Positions 24,401 to 35,757 of a DNA stretch of 64,000 bases are shown in pieces. Source of the DNA: Tetracladium setigerum. Lineage: Eukaryota > Ascomycota > Leotiomycetes > Helotiales. The notes under the pieces were generated by a model, which worked only from the letters and a program-made list of their open reading frames with translations, searched no databases and was not told the origin of the DNA. How positions within the stretch are numbered: the stretch's first letter is position 1; each line of letters begins with the position of its first letter. Location of the stretch: NCBI GenBank assembly GCA_031472005.1, contig PZJY01000009.1, positions 1,860,001 to 1,924,000 on the forward strand, in the 5' to 3' direction. The translations under genes were made by a program, and so were the position numbers.

Positions 24401-24604
24401 GACCTGCTTCAAGGTGCCAATGAACGATCTGCCATGCACCACTGGCTATTATATTAGCACAGGACGGGAATAGTTCGTTGATGCCAAATGCTTACTGTTG
24501 CCTGTGGTTGTTGGTCTATCGGCATATGTATTGGGGATGTCGTTGAGCCAGTCGGTGATGGAAGAATCATGGATGAAAGTTTGAGGGTTTAATAGAGAAA
24601 ACAT
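21497..24604 (-). CDS. Large F-box-like, Ser/Pro-rich protein of unknown function
   Basis: Exon 1 is 24496-24604 and exon 2 is 21497-24441; the 54-nt intron has a GTAAGC donor and CAG acceptor and joins MFSLLNPQTFIHDSSITDWL to the long frame. An in-frame ATG at 24640 is an alternative start. The product is about 1017 residues. IFKLPAAVRMKIYSYLF at about residue 132 is the short motif found at the start of fungal F-box-like/2EXR domains, followed by a folded region to about residue 290 (VFAGAAEYGYCDKLMDRMMYQ). The remaining 700 residues are low in complexity, rich in Ser, Pro and Thr, with recurring SP/TP sites and repeated short phrases (LQRTLSFRKS, LHRAFSFGRKS, LHKTFSSSG, each preceded by SP and a small residue pair). 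That suggests an internally duplicated, phosphorylated disordered tail. Function is unknown. Confidence 0.8.
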
Positions 24605-25844
24605 GGCTCGGAGGTGAGAAGTGAGTGGCCCACACGCCAAGTCGAAGATGCCAAAGGTGAATTACAACCACAAAAGAGTCAGGAGCCTGGGACGTTTGCT
24701 TGCAAAGAGATGGAGTTTCCTTGTGAAGAAATGACAAATAATTTAAGAAAGATTTGCAACTTTCTTCCCCGCCTGGAAGGCGTTTGGGGAAGACCGGAAG
24801 GAACCATGGAGGTCAGGTGACGAGGGGGTGTTGATACTCGCTAAAGGAGAAGGGGCACGTGTGCTTTGCACTGTAGGCGCAGGTTAAAATGTGAAAAGTT
24901 TGGTGAACAGCAAACCATTGATGAAACAGGTTTCCCATAATTGTATACTGGAGAAAAGTGAAGGAAAGTAATATTTTGACCTAATTCAAAAACAACAACA
25001 CCCAAGTTTCATGGTTTCTGAGAGGAATTGGTAGGTTGCCTGTTTACCACTCCTTCGACGAGAGGTCCTACTATCGTGGATGGCAGATTTCCCAGCTTAG
25101 CCTTAAGGTGCAACTTTGCGGAACAGGAGGCCTCCATGTCGGGGATGCGTGACCAAACGCAAGGACATCCCATCTAACATGAGATCAAACAGAAGATTAA
25201 TGGCAACAGAAGACTGATACCAAGTAGTAAGGCAAAAAGCATAATGAGAAGCATCTGAAAATAATAGATTGAATAGCAAAATGAGTAGCAGTTTGAATTG
25301 ACCAAACAGCAAAAAAAGGACTTGTATAAGTAGAAGCATCAATAAATAGCAATAGCAAAAAAGAAAATAAGAAGTAAAATAGATAACAAACTCATTGACA
25401 GTATCTAAATCTATGTGCGGACGGCCAAAGATCAAAAGGTAGGAAAGATACTCGCATCGTGTCTACCACTAGTATTCTCGAAATTCAAACCAGTACAAAA
25501 GAGTCAAGAGTCTACGCATGATGGCGTTCTGACGTTCTTACACTTCTATTGAAGTGGGTGATGACATTTGTAGATCAAAGAGAAAGGGATAAAGCAGGTG
25601 TGTCGTTGATCAAGATATGCGCCAAGGATCTGATGCTTGGCATCGCAAGGCCGTCATAGTCTGACGGCAACTTTTTTTGGGCGCCCTCAAATACCTTCAC
25701 GAACATTCCATCTTGCGATCACCAACGTTAAAACATCCTGTGGTTCAAGGAGCAAATTCAGAACCTTCATCAAGGGATTTCCACTGAAACTCATATAAGT
25801 TACCGGAATTTGAGAGGCCCCTTGCTTCATAAACAGCTTTTACA
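24605..25844. other. Divergent gap with an AT-rich patch
   Basis: This separates the F-box-like gene and PBDC1. The stretch at about 25180-25400 is rich in A on the plus strand and codes only for low-complexity sequence. No gene is supported. Confidence 0.5.
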
Positions 25845-26506
25845 ATGGCCTCTGCCCCAAAAGACTTCGACCCCAATGAGGCTGACAACCTCGAGGATGT
25901 AAGTGTTTCCCTGGGTCTTTGAGTAGCTGCGCATCTTATAGAGAGGGTGTTAATGTGATGGCAGATTGAGAAGCAATTCGCCGTCAAAGGTATATCCTCT
26001 TCCGCCCTTTCCCCTCCACGACCCCGCCATTAACCCCTCCATAGTCGTTCAACACATGTCAACATACTGGGCCATCCTCGAAAAGGTCCGCGGATCGACT
26101 ATCAAACTTACAAAGCTTGACGATGAGATCTACGAGCATTTGAAGGCCGATTTCCCCGAGTTCGACCCAGCAGCCACAATCAACGAGGACGAAATGAAGA
26201 GCAAAACCGGCAAGGAGAGGTGGCGCAAATTCATGATGGCATACGAGAAGAAAGTCAGCGACTATAACTTTGGTACTATGCTGAGAGGAGACCCAAAATG
26301 GGAATATGGCCAGGACGAGACAATTTTTGGTATGTTGGTGGGGTTGCAGGGCGATAATGGAGAATTATGCTGACAGGTTGGCAGTTCCTCGAATGCAATT
26401 TTATGCTATTGAGATTGCGCGCAATAGAGCTGGTCTGAACGATTGGATTTTCGAGAGTCAGCAGAAGAATAAGGCAGGAGGAGAGGCGGAGGCATCCAAG
26501 CCATGA
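25845..26506 (+). CDS. PBDC1: PBDC1 family protein (yeast YPL225W-like)
   Basis: A small conserved eukaryotic protein; its yeast relative has been linked to chaperoning nascent translation factor eEF1A. Exons are 25845-25898, 25965-25989, 26045-26329 and 26385-26506, with introns of 55-66 nt. The product is 161 residues, normal for the family. Diagnostic segments are FDPNEADNLEDIEKQFAVK at the start, HMSTYWAILEKVRGSTIKLT, DEIYEHLKADFPEF, the central KERWRKFMMAYE...YNFGTMLR, and the C-terminal QFYAIEIARNRAGLNDW. The last segment appears only after splicing to the CAG ending at 26384. Exon 2 is only 25 nt. All phases agree. Confidence 0.9.
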
Positions 26507-27221
26507 GCGAGGGAGACAATTCGACGGCATAACAACTTCCGTAAATTTATACCATCGACACACAAATAGCATCATGATATTTAGGCTACTTGGTCGGTCG
26601 CAGTTGAACCAGCTAGGCAAGACGAAGGCAGCAAGTTCTGAACAAAAGAAATACCTAGATTGCGAATACTTACATTTTCAGCTCAGTTGACGCCAAAACC
26701 AACTGTGAACTTTATTGGCATCCGGAAACTCCGTTCTTCGTATAGCACTTTGTCTCGTACTTTGTTATCATTTCCAATATGTTCCTTCATCTTTCATTCT
26801 TTCTTTCTTCATCAAAAGAAACCCTATCTTAACGATTTCTAGGCTCTTTCAAATACCAATTTCCTCGTCGCAATCGATTACATGACAAAGAGACCAAGGG
26901 CTTATTACTATTGCCACTAATATTACTACCTGGACTGATCATTTTAGCTTAAATTGCCACAAGGATTTCATTGTTCACAAACAATTCAGAGCGCCCTTGG
27001 AGTTTTTCGCTTAACCGAACAATATGAAGTGTCTTGGCAGCATGCATAGAACATTCTAATCTGCCAGGCTGAGGTGGTACAATATAGTTCTTTTGTATTG
27101 TATCCAATTGGATATTTTGTATCTTCTTCGTTGTTCAAACCCAACATGTCTCCCTTTTATTGCAGCAAGCCTAGAACAGGTGAGGAAAAAACCACTATTT
27201 CGGTATCTCTTTTCCACCAAA
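26507..27221. other. Gap between PBDC1 and STE6-like gene
   Basis: This holds the 3' flank of PBDC1 and the promoter/leader of the transporter. Nothing specific is seen; open frames are short and AT-rich. Confidence 0.5.
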
Positions 27222-30200
27222 ATGCCACACAACTTCGTCGACTCCCCCAAGAGTTTCGAAAACTTCAAAGACTCTTGGTTTTCAATGCCTTCGACAAACG
27301 AACTTCGAGGAGACCCAGTAACTGAATTAGGTCCTATTGAACGACCGAAACCTTCGAATGTGGCCAGCCCGACATGGCGTTGTCTTTTTGCCTTCACAGC
27401 TCGCAGAGATTCATTTACTCTTTTCTTCGCTGTCATCTTTGCGATATTGTCATCTCTTTTCAAGCCAGCATCAGCAATAATTTTCGGTAGAATCTTCTCT
27501 TCGCTAATCAAGTACGGATCAGGGAAAATCGAACTACAAACTGCTCTGGAGGAGGTTTCTTGGTGGTGTGTCGGATTGACGGCCCTAGGGGTTGTAGCAT
27601 GGGTGATAGACGGCTTCTTTCTCTCACAATGGATAAAATTCGGGGAGCTCCAGGCGAAGCGTGTTCGGGAACAAATGTTCGATGGCTTATTGGGTAAAAA
27701 CATGGCATGGTATGACCTTCGAGAGGATGGAGTACACACGCTATTGGTCCGCATACAAACGTCAGTTCCCATCATCCTATGTCCTAACCTATGCCTGACT
27801 ATCTAGACAAATACGGGAACTCCAGATCGGTGTCTCACAACCTTTCGGTCTTCTTATCTTCGAGATATCTTCCACCGCTGCTTCGCTGGTCGTGGGACTA
27901 GTATCGTCCTGGAAGCTAACTCTTGTTCTCTTGGCCACTCTACCTTTTGCAGCCCTTGCCCTTTGGGTAGTCTCAAGAAACCTTAGTCCTGCCATCGAAT
28001 CTCAGAAGTGGCACTTGACCCTTGCCTCGAAGTATAGCAACTCCGCCATCACATCCATCAATACTGTCAAGGCGTTCAATGGCCAGGATCAGGAAGTATG
28101 GCAGTACTTCGTTACGATCAGAAACGCAGCAAAAAGCTATTTGATACAAGCCCGAGCAAATTCATCGCAGTCTGGTGTTATTAAATTATTCATGACAGGC
28201 ATTTTTGTTCAAGGATTTTGGTATGGATTCTACTTGGTCAGGGAAGGACTAGATCCGGGCCATGTAGTGACAACTTTTTACGCCGTCTTGACTGCGTTGC
28301 AAGCGCTTGAGATTGTACTTCCTCAGTGGCTGGTTCTCACGAAAGGAATGTCTGCTGGAGCCACACTGAAGTCGATATTGACGGAAATCAAGGATGGCCA
28401 GAATCGTGAAAAGCATTCTGGGGCTATGCGTCCTACGTCGTGCTGCGGGGATATTGAAGTTACCGATGTATGTTTCTCGGTCCAGTCTATCTGGAATCCT
28501 TGCTGACTTGCTTTAGGTCACGTTTTCATATCCATCCAACCCGAATCAGAATGTTCTGAACAAAGCAACATTCTTCTTCCCAGCCGGCGAGTCAACCTTT
28601 GTAGTTGGTCAAAGCGGATCCGGTAAAAGCACACTGAGCAATTTGTTGTTGAAGTACTACGAGGCACATTCCGGAGAAATTCATATCGATGGACATCCCC
28701 TCAGTGACCTTACAAACGTATGGGTTCGGGAGAATATCACACTGGTCCAGCAGCAAAACGTTCTCTTCAACGAAACGATTCTCCAAAATATTTCGTTCGG
28801 GCGAAACGCCAACTCGACAGAAGAGGAGATTTGGGAAGCAGCAAAGACCGCAGATCTCGAGGACACCTTATCCCAGTTAGCTGATGGGTTGAACACTTTA
28901 GTTGGATCAAATGGCAAATCTCTGAGCGGGGGGCAACAGCAAAGAGTTGCGATAGCTCGAGCACGTTTACGAAACTCACCAATTCTCATCCTAGATGAAG
29001 CAACTAGCGCCTTAGATCAACGGAGCAGGGAGAAGGTCAATCATCTCATTAGAAAATGGCGCAATGGTAAAACAACGATCATCATAACTCATGATGTCAG
29101 CCAAATTCTTGATAGCGAATACGTATACGTCTTGGAACACGGAGTCGTTGTGCAGGAGGGTTACCGGCAAAAGCTAGCGGACAATAAACAAGGAAACTTT
29201 GCTTCATTCCTTCCTGTTCAAAATGAAGAATCATCGCCAATTCGAGAACGACGGAACTCAGAGCCCCCGTCTCCATCTTCACTACTTATCGAGACCCCAA
29301 CCGAAATCTATCCTCAAAGATGGAAAAGAATCTCGAATGTTTTAGGCCACGAAACTCCACACTTGAGCAGTGGCACTTTCACTGGCCTTCCAAATCGACT
29401 TTCGATGGGAATTGGCGCAGCGCAAACATCTGCTCTTCGAGCTGAGGCGATCTGGTCAAGTCCACCAGCGCGAGATGATGGGGTGAAATTTAGGAGTTTT
29501 TCACCAAGCTCCCCAGCTAGATCTTCCACGGTTCCCAAACCATCTCTGCGACCACTCAGGGCTCGCTCATTAGAGCTAGATGAGAAGCCAATGTCTGAAA
29601 TTCATGTCAGAAGCTATCTTCCAGCTTATGCAAATCCCAATACTTATACTCAATCACGTCCAGACCAAGTAGCTCCTGGTGTCTCAGTCAATGTCGATCC
29701 TAATAATGGTCGCTCTATGTCGCGACCTCCTTCTCCACCAGCTCCACCACCAGCAGAGAAGACAAAGCCCAGACCCACGACATTGAGAGATATTCTGGGT
29801 ACAGTGTGGCCTACTTTGGCCTGGCAACAGAAGATTGTGTTGGTGATAGGATTTGCTGCAGCTTTTATCGTAGGGGTTTCAACTCCTGCCTTTGCATACG
29901 TATTCGCACTGCTGCTCAGAGTATATTACTCTTCGGGAGATGTAGCGAAAGAAGCTCGACTATACAGCTTGATCATGCTGGCAATTGCAGTAGTCGATGG
30001 ATCCAGTACCTTCATCTTCCATTACTGCTTCGAGTACTGTGGGCAGGCATGGGTCAACAGTTTGCGAGTCGAAGCCCTCAAACGAATACTCCTTCAACCT
30101 AGAGCTTGGTTCGACAAGGAAAAGAACTCCGCAGGACATCTGAATGAAGTCCTAGACCGTAACGCCGAAGAGATGCGCAATATTCTTGGACGTTTTGTCG

Positions 30201-31555
30201 GCCCGGTCTTTGTGGCTTTCTGGATGCTTTCGATTTCCGTCATCTGGGCCTTCACGATATCTTGGAGGATCACTCTGGTTGCTTTGGCTACTGCTCCTGT
30301 TATGTACGCAACCACTCGCGTCTTCAATCATGTCAGTTACGTTTGGGAAGAGAAAAGTAACTTTGCTTCCGACAAAGCAAGTTCCATCTTTACCGAGACA
30401 TTCGCTAACGTTCGAGTGGTGCGAGCGTTGACTTTGGAGAGATACTTCTATGAAAAGCACAGTAAAGCGACCTCAGACACTTATAAAATGGGGAGACTCC
30501 GCTCTGTATACTCCGGTGCTCTGTTCGGTCTTGCAGACTCTATGAGTTACTTCATCTCCGCCCTCGTCTTTTACTACAGCAGCCTACAGTTCCGCCAGCA
30601 AGGTTTAGCAGTCGACAAGGTTCTTCAAGTCATTCAGTTGCTGATGTTTGGAATTTCGAATGCCATTGCGGTGGTTTACTATGTTCCTCAAATCAACACG
30701 TCCAGAACAACAGCCACACAACTCCTTCGTCTCGCTCGGCTTTCCCTAGACTCACATGAATCAACCGGGTCTCGACGTATCCGTTCACCATTTCCCATCC
30801 AAATGAATAATCTCTCATTTGCATACGAATCACGGCCGAAATCTAAAGCTCTAATCAACATAAACCTCACCGTTGAAGCAGAAACTTGCATTGCAATTGT
30901 GGGTCCCTCAGGGAGTGGTAAAAGCACACTGTCTTCCATGCTTCTGGGATTCTACCCTCCGGGCCCTAAAGACACGAATGATGCCTCCCCATCACTAATG
31001 TTCAATGGCATCCCAATCGAACAATGTAACACCAATTCCCTTCGATCACTTATATCCATCGTCCCACAACACCCCACACTTTTCCCCACAACAATCCTCT
31101 CAAACATCACCTACGGCCTACCAGAAGACCATCCCCTCGCAACGCTCCAATCAGCAACACAAGCAGCCAAAGACGCCGGCATCCACACTTTCATCGCCAG
31201 TCTAGAAAACGGCTACAGTTCTCTCATCGGCGAAGGTGGAATGGGAATCAGTGGGGGTCAAGCGCAACGTATCACCATCGCCAGAGCGCTGATTCGCAAA
31301 CCCAAACTTCTCATTTTAGACGAACCTACCAGCGCGCTGGATGCTGTTTCAGCGGAAGGGATTAGAGAGTTGGTTGTGCGGCTGTTGAAGGATAAAACTC
31401 GTGGTATGGCTGTGGTGGCGATTAGTCATGGATTGGAGATGATGCGGATTGCGGATGAGGTTGTGATGATCGAGGGGGGATCGATTGTGGAGAGAGGTGG
31501 GTTTGAGGAGTTGAGGAGGAGAGAAGGGAAGTTTTCACGCTTGATAGGGAAGTAA
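27222..31555 (+). CDS. STE6: STE6-type ABC-B transporter (a-factor-like pheromone exporter)
   Basis: A full-length ABC-B exporter, TMD1-NBD1-linker-TMD2-NBD2, about 1412 residues. In fungi this class exports farnesylated a-type mating pheromone at the plasma membrane; that role is inferred. Exons are 27222-27760, 27807-28467 and 28517-31555 with introns of 46 and 49 nt. The start MPHNFVDSPKSFENFKD is chosen as the first ATG before TMD1. NBD1 has Walker A GQSGSGKST (about residue 430), signature LSGGQQQRVAIARA, Walker [13 protein letters not shown] and ITHDVSQI. NBD2 has GPSGSGKST (about 1195), ISGGQAQRITIARA, LLILDEPTSALD and ISHGLEM. All catalytic motifs are intact. A disordered Ser/Pro/Arg-rich linker of roughly 180 residues (29230-29780) separates the halves. 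No frame breaks. Confidence 0.85.
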
Positions 31556-32986
31556 GGTAGGCGTTTGAGGGGTGCAGGAGGAAGGATTTAGATGTCTTTA
31601 TACAAACCTAATACAATTGTAATAGAATGCGATCTTTGCCAAATGACTCTATCCTCGAAATAATTCTAGCTTCAACGTATTAAGTAAGGTGTAGACATTG
31701 TAGTGTTTTCATACATGCCACTCTACTTTTTATATTAATATCTCATAGAGTAGAATAGGGTGTCATCAAATTTAAGACTCAAGAGTAAGTTTTAAGTAAC
31801 GCCACAAGTATTAGCTCGTTTCCCGGTTGAGGCTGATTTCGGAACCTAACTCACAGCGGGTACACTAACTCACTTACCTACCTTACTTACCTATCCAATC
31901 TACCTTACCAAGTCCCACGGAGTCGCCGTCAAAAAATCCCTCCCAAAACATTCTCGCTTGTCGCTTGATGAAGTTGATGCCCCCCTGTCTCTCTCTTTTT
32001 TTTTTCACTCTCTGTAATTCCCGCTTACTTACATGCCCCACTAACCCTCCTCGCCGACCTCACTCCCAATACCGGACCCGCCCACCTAAGCCACCTACCT
32101 GGAAGGAAATTCGTATCCGAATGACTTTAAATTTCTTTGTAGTTGAATGGATTTTTCTGTTTTTGTGTGAAAGTAAGAGCTAGGGTAGGTAGGCAGCCAT
32201 ACATAGGTAAGGTAGGTAGCGTTCGTTGTGCTTGTCACTGCTTGAATAATAGAGGTATTATTTGCAAGTAGATATAAATGTCACTAGAAGATTGTTTTAC
32301 ATGCTTTTTTTCACATTCATGGAGCTAGCTAGCTAGAATTTCTCTCTCCTTCCTATAAGAGAAGATTGATCTTTTCGATTCTTCTGAAACATTTTCTCGT
32401 TGGTATCTCCAATCTCCAAACAAGCCCACCCCTCGCCAAAAGCACATATTGAAATAGATAATCACTTTTCTGCTCAGCCCAGAAACCTTTCCTTTCCCTT
32501 CCTTTCTCCTATTGTGGTTTTAATAGGCGATCGTGAATATCATCATATCATACAGAGTAATCAAACATCTCATGGGGCGGTAGATTGGTCCACGAGATGG
32601 AAATTTGGCGTATGAGAGAGAGCGGACGAGTGTTGTTGGCCTTGCAGCCAGTCCTCTCTGAACTGTGAAAAAGTTCGCAATTGATATGACAAGTCCGACT
32701 CAGACTCGTGGATCTTTCGAATGGACCACGAAACCCTCTTCTTGACGACAGTTTTGTGTGTTTTTGTCGCAGCAAGAATTTTCCATATCCTGCCTCTCTC
32801 TTTTTCTCCATTTCTTTCCCATCTCTTCAATCTCCCCCTCTTCCCTCCCAGCAGTGGGTGGGTAAACTCGACCAAAGTATCGAAGATCTCACCATCCCTC
32901 AAATCCCTACTTCCCAAATTCATCCCACTCAAATAAGTGCCTCAGCCCATTCCATTCCCAACCACAGAATTGATCATATCTCTTCC
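31556..32986. other. Gap between convergent genes, with inverted TACCTACC arms
   Basis: This is 1.4 kb of 3' flank. It contains clustered TACCT/AGGTA motifs (see the repeat at 31872-32220) and poly-T tracts. No gene is supported. Confidence 0.5.
31872..32220. repeat. Imperfect inverted repeat flanking about 290 bp
   Basis: The left arm (about 31875-31894) reads TACCTACCTTACTTACCTAT. The right arm (about 32201-32219) read on the minus strand is CTACCTACCTTACCTATGT. They match apart from a four-base insertion and end differences. This could be a MITE-like remnant or two members of the TACCT motif family in opposite orientation. Confidence 0.4.
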
Positions 32987-33928
32987 TCAAATCTGCCCCG
33001 AACTCCGCAACTCTTCCAAAATCACCATCTTCAACTGCTTTTCAAACTCCACCAACTGCTTCAACTGCTTAATCCGATCCTTCTCCACACTAGCCTTTTC
33101 CAACTTCTCTGTCAAGCTGATAGCGGCGGTGAATTCCTTGTATTCAGCACCCTCTTGTTTGTTATTATTATTGTTGTTGTTATTTGATCGACCAACCACA
33201 ATTGAGGCTGGTTCTGCTTCTGCTTCAGGGCTGACGCTTCTCGATCGCTCAGTACTAGTAGTAGCAGTAGTGACCTTGAACTGTCGTCCAGCTGATCTCC
33301 GTAATTTCTTAGAAGACGGCTCAACGTGAGGTTTTGGAATGACTGGTCGAGCCTCACTGCGTGTGGGAGATTGATGCGGTGACGATTCGTTGCTGTCGTC
33401 GTGTATGGGTGTTGGAGGTGTGATGATAACTCTTGCCGTGATGACTTTCGATCTCGCTTGAGCTAAGGCTGGGGTTGGGGTTTGAACTTGAGCTTGAGCT
33501 TGAGCTTGAGCTTGTCCTCCTACTGTTGTGAGAGAAGTGGTAGAGTAACTCTCCAAACTATAATCCGACGGACTCGGAATTCGAGATATCTGTCGCATGT
33601 CTTGCGGTATGAGACTGCGGCTAGTCTCTGAGTGCAATTCATGCAGTTCCGGCAAAGATTGTAGATCAGATTCTGTTTCTGGGAGAGAAATAGAGACAGA
33701 AACCTGTGAGATGTTGTCGTTGGATAATTCGTATCGGGCTGGATCGCCGGGGAGTTCGTATGTTACTGAGACGGAAGCATCAGACATGAGCGAGACGGAG
33801 GAATCCGAGTAGTGGTGACCCTTCACGTCAAGAGAGCTATATTCGTTTTGTCGACTTTGGGAGTTTTGCTGCTCGGCTCGCTCTTGACGGCGGCGGCGGT
33901 GGCGACGGATGCAATAGTATGTGATCAT
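32987..33928 (-). CDS. Hypothetical low-complexity protein with C-terminal coiled coil
   Basis: I do not recognise this 313-residue protein. It starts MITYYCIRRHRRRRQERAEQ, a basic patch after a short hydrophobic stretch. It continues Ser-rich with acidic clusters, has an alternating Gln-Ala run encoded by a hexanucleotide repeat (33491-33514) and a run of about eight Asn near 33160-33185. It ends in a charged heptad-like segment (EKLEKASVEKDRIKQLKQLV and onward) likely to form a coiled coil. An upstream exon with a membrane helix could exist, since the basic start resembles the cytoplasmic side of a single-pass protein, but I could not find one. Confidence 0.5.
   Translation of the reverse strand: MITYYCIRRHRRRRQERAEQQNSQSRQNEYSSLDVKGHHYSDSSVSLMSDASVSVTYELPGDPARYELSNDNISQVSVSISLPETESDLQSLPELHELHSETSRSLIPQDMRQISRIPSPSDYSLESYSTTSLTTVGGQAQAQAQAQVQTPTPALAQARSKVITARVIITPPTPIHDDSNESSPHQSPTRSEARPVIPKPHVEPSSKKLRRSAGRQFKVTTATTSTERSRSVSPEAEAEPASIVVGRSNNNNNNNNKQEGAEYKEFTAAISLTEKLEKASVEKDRIKQLKQLVEFEKQLKMVILEELRSSGQI
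33491..33514 (-). repeat. Hexanucleotide repeat (AGCTTG)4 inside a CDS
   Basis: Four perfect AGCTTG units encode alternating Gln-Ala on the minus strand. Such tracts vary in copy number between strains. Confidence 0.85.
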
Positions 33929-35757
33929 TGTTGGAACTTGGGAATTTCACATTCAAAATCAAAATCGAAATCGAAACCGAAATCGAAGTCAAAATCACAA
34001 AGGGACGGTCTCGCTGAATGCTGATATGACCTGGACTTAGGGACGTTCATATATACTAATATGTTTACCAATGCTACGTTGCATAGCCAGCGCTAATAGC
34101 TGAGTCTATCGAACCTTGCGTCTTGCATATCAGCCCTACTACTGCTCCGGAGTACTGCCACAGCTACGTCGGCGACTGTAGTACTGACGGACGGGCGTCA
34201 CCGTTTAATTTGTGTAATTTGTGTATGGGGAAATGAAAATGGGGTGGATAAGAGGTAAGCATGCGGCGGTGAGCGTGAGTGGGCAAGGGGCCTGTAAAAA
34301 AGTGTCAAGCAATTAGGAAGGTGGTCTCGATCTCTCAAAGCTGAGCAGCCTCTCGACGTGATTTGCTTGATTTGCTTGAAGCTTGGTGGGTTTGTATGCA
34401 CATCCTCGACTTAAGGTTGGTCATGAATGAAAGTGCGCAAGGAAGCAATGCGGGCGTCAACTCCGCCACACTTTCCAACAGACACACACAACATGTTTAT
34501 TGTTCTGATATGAATTTCTTTTCTGTGTATGCACATACAATCCAAATCATTCGATTAATAATTGGGAAAAGATATCGCGTGTTCAAGTAGTTTTACAGAC
34601 AATTGACTCATTGCATTATTTGTAAAAAGAACGTAAGATTGTGGTGTGCGGGTATTGCGGGCAATCCTGTGCTGTGAGAAAGAGTACGGAGGTACAGACC
34701 AGCATTAAATTCTGAGTAAGCACTACTGTACACCAGCACCAGAGCAATGCTTGGCTTATCAAACTTTTTGATATCATGACATTATTACGGTAGTACAGCG
34801 ACGAGCGAGCAGTACAGACAGTACGTACGTGCAGGACCGTACCACGGACTACCTAGTAAACTGACGAGGCTATGTTATGTAAAAATGCAGAGCCTGCTCT
34901 TTGTCCTACAGTAAGCTTAAGAAAACCTTACCTTACCTTACCTTTCAATACAAAGTTAAAAACCAATTCTCCTTTCATAAGGTAATGGAGAGTAATAGAG
35001 ACTACTCCTGCACCGCATGTATTAACCCTTTTCCCCCGCACGGATCATAGGTATAATTGGTGTACATACGGTATGTATGGTAAGGTATGATAAGGTACCT
35101 ATACGAGACTGATGGAAAGACTTTGTGCTTTTCATAATGATAATGATGATAATAGATGGGTGGGGTGTACATAAAAAGGTGAAAGAGCGAGAACGAGAGC
35201 GAGAGAGAGAAAGGTGGATATAAAGTTCGCGACTAAGGAAGAAGGGATACAAACCCTCAGCTTACAAGACTTTGAAAATGGATGATTGGTCGGACAGACG
35301 CTTGTCTGGCTTCTAGAAGGCTTGCGGTGGTTGGGAATGGAAAGTAAAGCATCTCCCATTGTAATCAAGACAAAAAGATCAGAGGGAAAGAAAGAAACAG
35401 ATGTGATACGTTTATGAGTCTGTTGTTTGAAGGGTATCAAATTCGATATGTCCATTCATCATCGTTAAACTGCTTTCCCATCCCATCCCATCCTATCCAA
35501 TCCACTCCACCTATCCACCCGAGGGGAGAAACAGTCCCGAATCCCTCAAATCCATCAATCATTCTATATCCATCAATCCTTCTTTGCCTTCCCATTTGCC
35601 TGCCATCCCCGAAAAAAAGAGAACGCCCAACAATGCACGCTAAGCTACAATTTAAAAAAAGGAAGGAAAAAGAAGAAAGTCTTTCATATACATTTCCACA
35701 TATCATCAAAACCTCCCATTCGTTATACACCAGTCACTCCAAAAAATATGACTGACT
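33929..35757. other. 1.8-kb gap rich in simple sequence
   Basis: This lies between the low-complexity protein's start and the SUR7 gene's 3' end. It holds a TCGAAA/ATCAAA-type purine-rich repeat at about 33955-34000, three ACCTT/CCTTA units near 34927-34945, and GA-rich and AT-rich runs at about 35130-35215. No gene is supported. Confidence 0.5.

Noticed and set aside
32708..33329. Overlapping plus-strand frames of 130-159 codons
   Set aside because: Low-complexity frames, partly opposite the coding exon of the minus-strand protein.
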